From Acanthaster planci (taxonomy: Eukaryota > Echinodermata > Asteroidea > Valvatida > Acanthasteridae), in assembly GCF_001949145.1 (NCBI RefSeq), contig NW_019091364.1, positions 4,053,964 to 4,095,941 on the forward strand: a stretch of 41,978 nt of DNA. Reading direction: 5' to 3'. Position 1 is the first letter of the stretch; every line of letters begins with the position of its first letter. The position numbers and the translations under genes were made by a program. Below, one piece after another: positions 26,901-38,078 of the stretch. Under the pieces are notes generated by a model. That model had not been told where the DNA came from and did no database searches. It saw nothing but the letters and a program-made list of their open reading frames with translations.

Positions 26901-28518
26901 GACCAGGTTTACTAGCAGGCTAAAGATCGACATCCTCTTGAAGGCGCCCGGAACGACACCAGAGCGGCTTGGTTCCCGACGTCGCTCTTCCATGAGCTGA
27001 ACCCAAAGCAAAGTGTGTGTATTAAGTTCGTCCGTCCGAAACCAAAATTTAATTTGGTCAAACCGAGTTGTTCTAATTGGTTCGGAACACTCTAGCACAC
27101 CTGTCTGAAAGAAGTGGTAATATCCGAAATACTAACGTTTCTTGCTCCGAAAATAGGCTCATATTGTCTTCGTTTTTTAACTGGGAGAGACTTCAGAGAC
27201 CAAAATATTATCCCTAGGATTAAAATGGGAAGAATGATATATTATGTCATTTCCAAGGCAGTTTAATTTCTCTTGGGAGTCGATTCATATAGTCCCTTGT
27301 TATTGACTCACCTAGCTAATTAAACTTGGCCCCCGCGCTTCGGCCAAGGGTAAACAAACCATGTATTTCCCTGCCACTGGAGCGAGTGACGGTGAAGACT
27401 TTCCCGGGGAACGGAGAAAGTATCAGGTATTAAGCTGCAACAGTTGATTGGCGACGAAAGGCAAATAAACGAGGGAAATAGCGTGACGGACACGGTCGGC
27501 CACAACGACAAGTGGCATTAATGAATACTACGCACTCGGGGCACATCCAGAGATTCAACTTGGTGTATTTAGACCTTGCTGAGCAAAATATATACGGTAC
27601 ATTGCATAACTGTTTCCAGCTATCTTCTGTTAAACCATATAAACGTAAAATGAGTTGCACTTCCACATTATAGATTTATGTTAAGTAAAAATAATTATGT
27701 ACCGTTGATGCTGTATTGAAAAGGATTGTGCATGGGTTATAGTTATACGTACAGGTTATAATATAATACGTTCGTGTGTTGTTAAGTCGTATGGACGTCT
27801 TGCAATCCTTATATACCCACATCTCATGCATTATCAAGGAAGTTGATGGGAAATGTTACCCATGTTCCTGGTGCAGCTTGGTATAAATACAATAACACAC
27901 TGGCATTATCACCAATCGGGTGCTTCAATCAACACGGTCAAAATCAGGCTTCAGATGAATTTCCCTGCGTTGAAATTTATATGAAAACAGCAAGGATCGT
28001 CAACGTTGCAAATTTTCAAAACCTGAACACGCTTGGAACCTTTGGGAATTTCGTTTGTCAGTGGCATTTTCCCTCAAGTGGTGCGTTCAGTAGCATTGAA
28101 ATTGGTTAATTATTGTTGCAAATGGGTAAGGTGTTAAAAGTAAGAACCCAAGGTGATCATTTAGGTACCTTGGTTTTACATGGTATGTATACCCTACAGT
28201 TTTATTGATAGTTTCAGGTTTTAATGCAGAGAGAAAGTTTCATGCTTTGCAGAAATAAGTTCGTAATATTTGAGTTCCTCGAATCCAGATTACAGTACTG
28301 TCTTAGAAATCAAAAGAGAGAGTGATGTGGTGTACTGACAATAATTCCTGTACTCAGTTCTGTTCCATTGGGCTTAAATACAAGATTTTACGCATAATAG
28401 CGCATGTCACTACGTGCGCTGATATCATTCATAATGTAACTCATACTGTAGGAATGCCCTCGTGCGCATACGTGCGATACGCACCAGCACTGCACGTTAT
28501 TGAACCTTATTGAACCCA
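23984..28518. other. Intergenic stretch, nothing identified except one SINE-like copy
   Basis: Short frames only, none with a recognisable domain or good splice context. It contains a run of G near 26070, a C run near 26801 and the repeat copy at 25627-25823. The 88-codon frame at 27843-28109 (+) was read and shows no known motif. Confidence 0.5.
25627..25823 (+). repeat. SINE-like dispersed repeat, copy C
   Basis: The longest of three copies. It starts CCCCAAGCTGGACCAAGAG and includes TTTGGGTCAGAACTGCACTA, GCTGGTTCACGTACGATCAT, CGACCAACCTGGCTCTG and GGTGCTTCTGCTCAAAACGG. It aligns with 2874-3025 on its left part and with the reverse complement of 6867-7010 on its right part, so it defines the full family consensus best. 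Confidence 0.75.
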
Positions 28519-28875
28519 TCAACACAGAATTAAATTTTCCGGGATTTTGGGCGGGAAGTTAAGCAAATGGACTGGACTGTGTTCCGAGGCCGGACTGCAT
28601 GTCTGAACACCCTCCGTCATAGAGGTTATCTGGCGGAGTACCGGAAAGAACGTCAACATTACAGCTATCGCTGAGCTAAAATTTGCCGGCATATTGGACA
28701 CATTGCTGGTTGTTACTTCAGTTGGTCTGTGCTCGAGGTTGTTTGCACGGATGAAGGTAAGTGACCCGTAAACGTCGTGCAACAATAGCTGTGTGCACTC
28801 GAAATAAATTAGCATGAAGAACACCAACATCATTACGCCCATTTTATCACACGGGTAACTTTTTTTCCATTTCAC
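28519..28875 (-). CDS. Possible first exon of a signal-anchor membrane protein (weak)
   Basis: 118-codon minus-strand frame starting MKWKKSYPCDKMGVMMLVFF, a short basic N-terminus followed by about 20 hydrophobic residues, then a Ser/Thr/Asn-rich stretch with Asn sequons (NVSN, NFSS). This layout fits a type II membrane protein. No downstream exon was found and no family is recognised. The opposite strand carries a perfect donor GGTAAGTG near 28756 and another open stretch, so the strand itself is uncertain. Confidence 0.2.
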   Translation of the reverse strand: MKWKKSYPCDKMGVMMLVFFMLIYFECTQLLLHDVYGSLTFIRANNLEHRPTEVTTSNVSNMPANFSSAIAVMLTFFPVLRQITSMTEGVQTCSPASEHSPVHLLNFPPKIPENLILC

Positions 28876-31693
28876 ATTCTCACTTTTAAGGAGCTACTGT
28901 GCAGACAAGCCACATAGGTGCCTACCTGAAAAATGCGAATAGAACATTAACACAACTGACGGAGACATATCTGATAATTGGCAGCAGATAGGTCTATATG
29001 GAAGACGCGCATGCCCATGTACAATGTAGAACCACGTGACAAATTACGGAGAAGCGTCTTGGGCAGTAGATATTGAAAGTATACACGCGGCTTGTTCAAA
29101 ACCCGTTTCTACCAAAGAATTGCTACCTCAAAAAAGAACCTCGTCCGATATGCGGTAACAGACAGCATACATGGCGCGACGGATTAATCTATCTACGAAA
29201 AGTGTCAACCTCGGGCAAGTTTTATATCGGCTCAAGCGGGGTGACTCCTAATCACAACACTCAGAGTAATTCGTCCCTATATTATCGCACCCCCCTCCCC
29301 TTTTTCCGAGTTTACCGTGCCACATGCTCGGTGAGCCTGTGGGTCAAGTCCAAATGTGTCAACATTTTGTTCCCCTGCTGATAACAGTCGTAATCCCTAG
29401 ACCTCGCACGTTGCAAGCAAGAATCAAGAGTGCATGATGAACAAGGCACGATGTACGATCCCGGCCAGGCTGCAACACAGCGCACGTTTCGCGCAGCCAG
29501 GGTCCTTCAACAGAAAAAAAAAATGCTTGACGGCTTGCTACTGCACGTTTCCCGCCAAATGTCAAGCCACTTCCCCGCCCGTGAAGAGGCCCTTCTTGCC
29601 ACCGTAGGCACTACTTAGTAACCGGAGTCTGTGGAACAACTTACGACGCACTTAACTATTCGATTACCATTGACACACTTGACTTTTTATGTAACTTAGG
29701 GCAGCTTGTTCTGCAGTCCTCTTAGTGTACATGGGATTTAGTCTCAGGAGAACGTGCCAAATGACCGCATACTCGAGACATTCATTTCACTACCTGGCAA
29801 AATGCTTTCACGTTGTATCTCAGCAACTATAAATGGCTGCCAAAGGAGAAGATTAGCAAATCTAATGAGGATATTACGATCGAAATGCAAAACTTTTGCC
29901 ATGCATTATGGAGCAAAGGACCAAAGGACCAAAACCCTGAAAGAGATTTAAGGCAATACAGTGTATATCTCAACGGTTCCCCGTTTGTACATCTTCCACA
30001 CAATAAGAGATTTGCCAGGTCCTTCGCCTTCGGGTAGGCCCTAAATGATGAAAATTAGGCATGGCTGTAAGACTTGGTTACAGGTTGTAGTGGTCGTTGT
30101 CAAACCATTATTTTTGACTGCGTGGTTTCTTTATCGCCCTTACATTCAACCAATGCGTAGTATTAAATTCAATTGGAAATGGTTCTGAAAGATGTAGTTT
30201 AAGACAACTGGTCGCAACATCTACTATGTCGGACCTCATTATTCCTTGTATCTAAGGGAATCGCATCTTGTCAACCCAATTTCTAGCACTGCGGGAGAAA
30301 TTAACCTTGAAGCTGTATTGCCAACGGCAGACTCAATTTGTACCGAGACTAGAAAGTGATGGAGGGTGATAGATATTCCAATGTTCCTGCGAGTACAGCG
30401 ATGTAGAAAGGGCGACGTTCACTGCATGCGTTGAATCAGAAGTTGTCACCCTTCTGGGGGAGAATACAAGCTTGACTTCACGCCACCGGCTGACGACTTG
30501 CAGCGCAAACATGGTGCCGTTGCTCATTTTGCATGGGAGGTAACAATGATGCATTAGCGTCAACAAGACTCGGCCAGCTCCTCACGCCACATTGCACTCC
30601 TCTTACACCTAAATATACCTGTCTCGCCCGCACTTGCCCTGGTCAGTGCATCCACATGGAAGCAACCACCCCCCCCCTCGGTTTAACACCCGCTGATGAA
30701 AAACATGGGCCGGCGGCTGCGACAGAATTAATTTTGAAAAGCCGTCAAAGAGGATCAGCACCTTCTTCATCAATGTCGACGCCCGGGTGATGAAACGTGG
30801 CCCCTGATATTGGACGGGTACAGTCCCGGTGGAGTTGGCGGGCGCGGCTCGCGCGTGCGTTTGGCATTTCCGGGAAGTTCAATATGTTTAAGTTATGCTT
30901 GTTTGCACCGGGAAGGGGGGATCATGACAAGGAAAAGACCAGCGGAAATTATACCTCTGAAATTAAAGCGGTGAAGTGTAAAATGGAAGGGGACAGTGGT
31001 TGAACTGGTTAGGGAAGGTGGACTGTATATAGGCCTATGGTGGTTTAACTAATTAATCCATTTTTTATCCCCCAAAGCATCAACTTGTTCAACTTGTTGA
31101 TGGTTTCATGAACTCAATTCGGAGGTTCATTTCCGAAGAGCAATTACCTGTGCTGGCTGGAACTCCCCCCTTTAGCGGTCTAGCTCACCCCAAAGAGCAC
31201 AGCGTCAATTCTTAAACAGCTTCCTTAAACATCTTTCTGCAGTTTGCCAAAAGGTGAAGCGAGAATTAGGTAAAAATTTGCCCACCTACCCTGTCTTTCT
31301 CAGTTAGCACAATCGTTTGTTAAACTCAAGGTCTATCATTAAGTGTACTCAGCCAGCTATCGGTTGAAAAATGTTCACAATGATGAAACATTAACAGGCC
31401 GAATCCGTGACACTCCATCATGATACACGGCAAAAGTGCGGTGCAATTGTGAGCTGATTTAGTTCTGGACAAACTAAATTGAGGAATTCAAAGTACTATC
31501 AGTAGAAATGAAGGAGGTTGCTGGCATCTCCATCCCTGCAGAATTGTTCAACCAAACCGCTGACCCAAGTGTCACTTTCGCTTTTGACAATACGTTTATG
31601 CAACACATCATCAATTTGAATAAACAACACAAGTTTATTACAATGAGTGTGTGAACAAGTAAATCAAACCAATACGCGCTTCCAAACGGTTGT
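28876..31693. other. Intergenic stretch, no feature identified
   Basis: Short frames without domains. The minus-strand frame at 30333-30566 (from an inner ATG: MSNGTMFALQVVSRW...) has a plausible composition but no recognised motif and no splice partner. Confidence 0.45.
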
Positions 31694-31789
31694 AACGCGT
31701 TGGCCAATCACAATGCCCGAAATCTGTCGACCCAATGTGCGTTTGGAGGGGGTCGACAGATTTCGCACATTGTGATTGGCCAACGCGTT
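31694..31789. repeat. Long hairpin: 40-bp arms, 16-base loop
   Basis: The left arm 31694-31733 and the reverse complement of the right arm 31750-31789 match at 38 of 40 positions. Both arms contain AACGCGTTGGCCAATCACAA and GAAATCTGTCGACCC. Pairing stops at the arm ends, so this is a compact foldback rather than the ends of a larger element. Each arm contains a CCAAT core. Confidence 0.95.
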
Positions 31790-34517
31790 GGAAACTCTTG
31801 GTGGCGCACAGTTGCGAATCGCCCGTGTTTGGTTGTAACATATATGACATTCATAAAACGACGAAAACAATCACATCATACTCCGTATGTCTCCACACGA
31901 AATTAAAAAGCATTATTCAGACCGAAGAGGAAGGGGCGAAAAGGCAAACATGACTTCATTCACGAAAGCAATGGCACAATACTTTAACCTCCTAGACCTG
32001 ACTGGTGTACGGTTAAGTGTGATGTTTTTCTTGGTAAATGACGTCGCAGCACCTGGCTCATGTAGCATGGACGGCTTTGAACTGACGAAAATACGGGAAA
32101 CTGTGGATTTCCCTAGTTTGATCTCAAACCAACGGTTCTTCAAACTCATAATCTTGAGTTAAGTACACAATATAGTTCAGAATTGTCTACTTACTTTCTT
32201 TGATTACTGGTACATTAGAGAAAGCCTTTAGCGAAGGCCAAAGCTATACCTAAAAAGAAGTCAAACGCACTAATTGTAAACCATTCTATTTTTCCAACTT
32301 TCTGATTAAGCATTCTTGACCAGCTGCATTCAAAGATCAGCGTTCACATTATAACAGATAAAAACACCATCACAATTATAGAGGCACAATTACCATAACT
32401 ATTTCGGTGGGGGGGGGAATACTTCAAATTAAATCAGAAGAAAGACACACACACTAACATTTACATGTATTTTTATGGGGTATTTCCTTTTGTTCTCGTG
32501 TACCAAAAAAATTAGTGTGTGAAACGCAGTTTCCAAATCACTCTCATTTAAACTGTTACACCAGGTAGATATTTCGACCAAATGTCTCTTAGGTAAACTA
32601 ATTACTTAACGACGAGTGAGTATACCTTGAAAAGTATTTTAAGTTCCATTTTGAGTGAATTTCAAAAAATCTATTCCGTGCAAATCCTTAGAGTACCAAA
32701 CAAGAACAACGGTCGAATGTTCCTTATGGGGTAATTGCTATTGTTCTGGTATCCCCTAAGGCACCATAAACACATGCACACCTAGCTGACTTTCAGAATC
32801 CATCAAAGTCAAAGTGCAATTTCATTTCCTCGTGTCACCAATGGGTTATTTTCAGCAAGATATTTTTGTGGGGGCAATTGGACTTTTTTTAAGGTACGAC
32901 AAGAAATAGAACAGTTAAACATATGATTTGACAACAATAACAATATGATTTCCGTGACTTGAATACATAAACATTTCATTCCATGACTTCCGGTCTCCTT
33001 AGTAGTAGTTAAAGTGAACAAGTTGATCATTTCTGTATATCTTTTAATTATCTTTGTTATAAATTGTCTGGTTTTTCATGCTCGTAAGATAACATCGAAT
33101 TTCTCATGTATTGTTGAATACATTTTAGATTTTATAGTAAGGAAGATTTCTATATTCATGAGACAAAGCGTGGTGTTATTCAAGGCAGAAAATGAGTATC
33201 TCCATTGTTTATTTTTTTTTTTTCATTTTCTTGTAGTGTGTTCCACTTTATCCTTAATCTTGATCAAGGCGTTGGGCGACGGATGATTTTGACAACCCGA
33301 GCCGTCAGGCCTTCTGTACGTGTGTTGCGCAGTACCTTCGCTGCAGCACGCGTACGTTTGCTTTAACACGTACGGTACATTGCACTCGGCCCGTTATGCT
33401 TTGCGAGTGACAGTGAAGCCGTTGCGCTACTCTCAGCTTGCTGACGTGCGTGCCTTGTCCCGGTCCGTAAACCAACGACATCATGATACGGACGGCTGAC
33501 GCACGTACATACGTGGGGTTATGTACATGTACACGCAGAAGTGTCTGCGGTGGTTCGGTTTGAAAGTCGGTGTCCAGGGATCCGTTGTGGTTCACCGTTG
33601 TACCGTACTACTGTGGTAGCTCGTTTGCAGTGGTTTGCGTGCGTTTAATGGCCGCGTTAACCACCTTGGACAAGGCTACTTTTTACTCGGTTTTCATGTT
33701 AAATTATTTGTTTGGATAATAATAGTCATTATTCATTCAATATTGTTATATGCTCTTTTGACAAGGAGTGCATAATGTGACATCGAAATAGCGCCCAAGG
33801 CCTAAGTTGACGAAAGCATATTCTAAGAAATGAAAAACCTTTTTTACACTTTCACTGAAAATAAGTATTTAGATCTCAATTGTATCCGTGTTACACTGAG
33901 TAGTACGCATGTTTCCCTAAACACCGGTGTCTTGGACAGAGCACGGGGTCTTTGTGACACTGCTACCTAAAAACTACGGTAAAGTTAAATCGACCATGCA
34001 CGAGACTCCTCTAAATGATGCTGAAGTCGCGTGCTAACAAACATTCTTTAACAAATCCTGCATTAAAAAAAATCGCATTCCTTTCCAAGCCAAGGACGAA
34101 AGTGAATTACAGGCCGCCACAGAGTAATCAAGACCACTGATATTCCATGACATGGGCACTTGCTACTGTCGGTTAATGGACGAGCGGTTTAATATATCAC
34201 GAATTTAATTTTGAAAAAGAAAAATCCTCTGAATCCTCTTCCTTGTCAACAGCCAGGGGAGATAGAGAACTCGGGCAAAAAACTCCGATTAGGAGGAATT
34301 GCGATGGTGATGGAAACGAACAGGTAGGCTACAACTCCCACATGGCGGGCCGTTCTAGGCCGTGCTGCCTACACCACCAGGATATAGCATCCGTCTATTC
34401 CGGGTGGACCTGCGTTAATAATAACGCGCTGGAACTGATCGATAGGCTGGAAGCTGGCAGGTAACGGTCGCCGATGAAATGACAATGACCAGGCCGCGGC
34501 GCACCAAAAAAAAAAAA
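31790..34517. other. Intergenic stretch, no gene identified
   Basis: AT-rich except for 33300-33660, which is dense in CpG and ACGT words. No domain-bearing frame was found. Confidence 0.45.
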
Positions 34518-34627
34518 TCTCAGAAGATTTTGAATTTATCGCGACGGAAATTGTACCAGCGCTTGGCTCTAGTCTCAGAGGATTTTGAATTTATCGCGAC
34601 ATAAATTGCACCAGTGCTTGGCTCTAG
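34518..34627 (+). repeat. 55-bp tandem duplication
   Basis: Units 34518-34572 and 34573-34627 share GATTTTGAATTTATCGCGAC and GCTTGGCTCTAG and differ at five or so positions. An A tract of twelve or so bases directly precedes the first unit. Confidence 0.95.
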
Positions 34628-34853
34628 TCTGGTTCTCCTTCTTCTACACTTAAATCTGCGCTTGTTCGTTTCACCAAGGTCGCTTCATAAGAGGGACTCG
34701 ATATAATTATATGCTGAAGTCAAGGGTAATTAATCCAAAGGTGTTGCACTAATCGATACCGTATGACTAGCTATACAATGGATACTTTTCAAGGCTCAGT
34801 AAACAGAAGGGATTTTGACGTCTCTGATGATGGCGAAAGCTAGGTTTACACTA

Positions 34854-35606
34854 TTATGTTCCCGGCGGCCACCGCAATCAAACGGTATGGACGTGAGACA
34901 ACGCGGGGGGACGGGTTGGGCAAACGTGACAGTCCGTGATTGCCGTGGATGCCAGGCAAGATTTGTAAGCTGTCAAATATTTTGCCACGGCAGTCACCGT
35001 GTGGATGAGAAACTTAGTAGACCGCAGTGAAACGGGGTGAACGCAACACAACTTGACAGTACGTGATAGCCCGTAACAAAACTTGCAGACGGTCCGTAGT
35101 GGGAGGGGAAGCATGCGCATTCCCTGGCATCTCACGATCCTTCAAGTTTTGTCACGTTGTGCTGCGTTTTGTCATGGTTTTCACGGCAAGCTATAGGGTG
35201 TACGGTAGTCGCTTCGTGGCGTTCAATTACGGCACGTCCAGATGTGTTTACACGCCCAGTGCGACTAAGGCGCGTTGCGTTCTACTACGGTTTGATACGG
35301 CGAGCGCGGTCTAAGGGGAGTACAGAAGCCGGGCCAGGCAGGGCAACTTCATGCAACATGATAAAAAACTACTTTCAAAAAATAAATTGAAGACGACTTC
35401 AGTAGCCCTGTCTATCACCTTTAGAAATGTGCAGACTTTGCAATGGCTTATTACGTAATCCGAACCTGATTTGTATGGGCAGTAGAACAGACAGTGAAAC
35501 AACTTAGCAGGATCTAACAAAACTTGACTACGGAGAAAAAATTACCAAATCCCACGGCGCACTACGTTTCGGGCAAATGTGATTGCCGTGGCCGCCGGAA
35601 ACATAA
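34854..35606. mobile_element. Candidate TIR element, about 750 bp, CpG-rich
   Basis: The left end TTATGTTCCCGGCGGCCACC and the reverse complement of the right end TTATGTTTCCGGCGGCCACG are nearly identical over about 27 bases and continue GCAATCA in both. The interior is rich in CGT/ACG words and repeats parts of the terminal motif (GATTGCCGTGG near 34937). No transposase frame is visible, so it would be non-autonomous. No clear target duplication was found. Confidence 0.6.
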
Positions 35607-37080
35607 ACCGTGCTTAAGGAAACACACTAAAAAGATTCCTTTGAGTATACGGAAGTGTAAGCTCATTTCATTAAGTTCAAAGGCCAATTTCCTTTTCAAC
35701 GAACCAGCACCAGCTATGTAGGTTAACCTTTCCGCAGAAAACTACCTTCCCTAAAGCGTAACCGAAGACGACCGTCCGGCTTTAAAATCAAATTTCATTT
35801 CCGCTCGACACATTCTCGCGGACCGATGGTTGAGAACTTCAGTTTTCTCTCCATTTCGCCCGGGGGTACTCGAAGATTCACTATCATGCGAAGTCATCAC
35901 TTCCCTTCGTACTAATGGATGCCCGGAGGACCAAAGAAAAAAAAAAGGTAGTGACACCTACATAACAGAACCTAATTGTTGAAATGGGGGCGGGCAGTGT
36001 CAGTACTGTTTCCAACGGGTTGTTTGCCATACCATTTTTTTTTGGCACGCGTCGACGGAAAGAATTAATTTTGAAATTGGCCTTGGCACTGACACAATAG
36101 CTCAGGACATTTTTAAGGAAACGAGCTCACACAATGCAAATTGGAATGACTCGTTAAAGAACTGGTACGGAAACAAGTTTATTTATATCACCTAAAAAAT
36201 TAGGATTTCCAGATGACCTATCAATGTGTGTGTTCAAATCACGGTCCTTTTTTCCAATATTATATAGTGACAATTTGTGTAATGAGTTCTAATTTTACGG
36301 TACCAAATAATGATGATGATTATGGTGATTATTATGATGTCATTAACGATATGGAATAAAATTTCAACCATTAATATATTAAATAAAGAAATAATGCAGA
36401 ACCTCAACATTGCAAACTGTTTTAACAGAACGCCATATATTTTCAAAGACAAATAGACGAATAAAGAAGAGCAGAAAGAAAGCCCACTACAACCCTGAAA
36501 AAAAACAAAAACAAAACAGTCAGTATACTATGAGCACCATGCTGTAAAGGTCCCCATCGAAATTCATAAACGCACCCAACCGTTCGGATTATTGATCGGG
36601 TGTGGAACCTTCCAGCTATCAAGTAACACGTGAACAGCGTCGGCACTTCGATGTCAAATTTCTCAGTCAGGTACTTATCGCCTCTGACCAACCACGACCA
36701 ACTTATAGCAATGAAAATGATGTAGTATGTCATTTTTACGAGTTTGGAGCCTGATCCACATCGCTCGAGTAAAGTTCGCACGCTTGAGCAAGACAACTGT
36801 GGCAAACCTGACGCGTTCCCTACTACACTTCGTGTGCAAGATGCATGATGCCATCTCTTGGAGGCCTAATTGGACAGAATTCGTTTCAGCAGTGTCATGG
36901 ATGAACACCTCTGAGCCTAGCACGCGCCAACCATGCGCATTGGATGAACATGCCGCGATGCTGCAATGAATCCACAAAACAATTTGCGCGTGCGTATTGC
37001 ACTGAAATACTCCCCTCTCAGAACTTTTGGAAACGGTACACAAATAAGGAATGTTTAAGAGTGCAATTGTAAGACCAATT
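35607..37080. other. Intergenic stretch, no gene assigned
   Basis: Two overlapping minus-strand frames at 36443-36805 and 36675-37043 are of moderate length. The first has hydrophobic stretches (KMTYYIIFIAISWSWLV), but no family is recognised and no splice pairing links them. A GAT-rich low-complexity stretch lies at about 36308-36345. Confidence 0.4.
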
Positions 37081-37296
37081 TCACGAAGAACATTTCATAC
37101 CGTTGTAAACCATTTCACTGCTTGAAATGTAGAGATTCGTGAATATTAAATAAGCCTTTAGACATTCCGCCCTTTCTTCCAGCTCTTTCGGAAGACATGA
37201 GCGCACAAGCGCATCACTGACAGTTCCGCCTGTGTTTGCACCTGATTTTTGCTCTGTCACAGAGATATTTTCTGCCCTGCGTTGGCTAATCCTCAT
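37081..37296 (-). CDS. Possible exon, charged peptide (weak)
   Basis: 71-codon minus-strand frame starting MRISQRRAENISVTEQKSG and continuing with a Glu/Lys-rich segment (PKELEERAECLKAYL). A GTATGA donor-like site interrupts the frame near its end (AACG|GTATGA). Composition is protein-like, but there is no recognised family and no partner exon. Confidence 0.2.
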   Translation of the reverse strand: MRISQRRAENISVTEQKSGANTGGTVSDALVRSCLPKELEERAECLKAYLIFTNLYISSSEMVYNGMKCSS

Positions 37297-37420
37297 TTTC
37301 GAGGAGTGCTAATTAAGCTAGTATTATTTTTGTAATCAGTTTAGAATGACTTTGATTCGAAAACTGGGATTTTTTCTTTGCCTTACTCATGACTTCCGTT
37401 ATGTGTTTCCTATGTTGTGC

Positions 37421-37445
37421 ATGTACAGTACATGTACATGTACAT
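37421..37445. repeat. (GTACAT)n palindromic simple repeat
   Basis: ATGTACAGTACATGTACATG followed by TACAT; self-complementary throughout. Confidence 0.85.
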
Positions 37446-37696
37446 CAAGCGTGGGTTAATTCGTAACCTTCCGTGACCTCTGACCGGGTTGTGTGCGGTC
37501 TGGGCATGCATCGTGATATGTCAGAATTTACTCACTTTGCATGGCCTGTCATGCAGGAGCATAAAACCTTTCATTTTTGTGCGCACCTCTGTAAATATTC
37601 TGATATTTATATAAACTTATGCGCTGGTTTAATCTTATATTCTTGTCGATATTCTGATCACGGTGCTACGCAAACCTTCCATATTTCAACAATCTT

Positions 37697-38078
37697 ATCC
37701 GGTTCGTAAGTGTGTCGTCACTTCAGTTTAAACCACGCCTACTGCACATGCACTGCACATAGAGTTTACATGCATTGATCGCCGTTTACATGGAACCATA
37801 AAACCGGAAGTTAACGCGCAACTTCTGCGATCGTCCAAAGCCTGCAAATGCTGACGCGTCAGCCTTTGTAACGAAGTCACTTGCGAACCGGATTCTGGAA
37901 TGTATCTGGTTCGTAAGTGACTTCGTCACAAAGGCAGACGTGCCATGATTCGCAGGCTCCCATTGGACGATCGCAAAGTTGAGCGTTAACTTCTGGTTCC
38001 ATATGTGGAACTGTGTGCAGTGCATGTACGGTGTGTGCGTAATTTAAACTTAAGTTTCGTCACACTTACGAACCGGAT
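37697..38078. mobile_element. MITE-like element, head-to-head inverted dimer, 382 bp
   Basis: The outer ends are perfect inverted repeats (ATCCGGTTCGTAAGTGTG at the left; the right end reverse-complements to the same start). The left half is the reverse complement of the right half, and both match the monomer at 470-669. At the centre, two more copies of the terminal motif face each other around TTCTGGAATGTA (about 37898-37910). Each half is therefore a complete unit with its own two termini. Confidence 0.85.
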
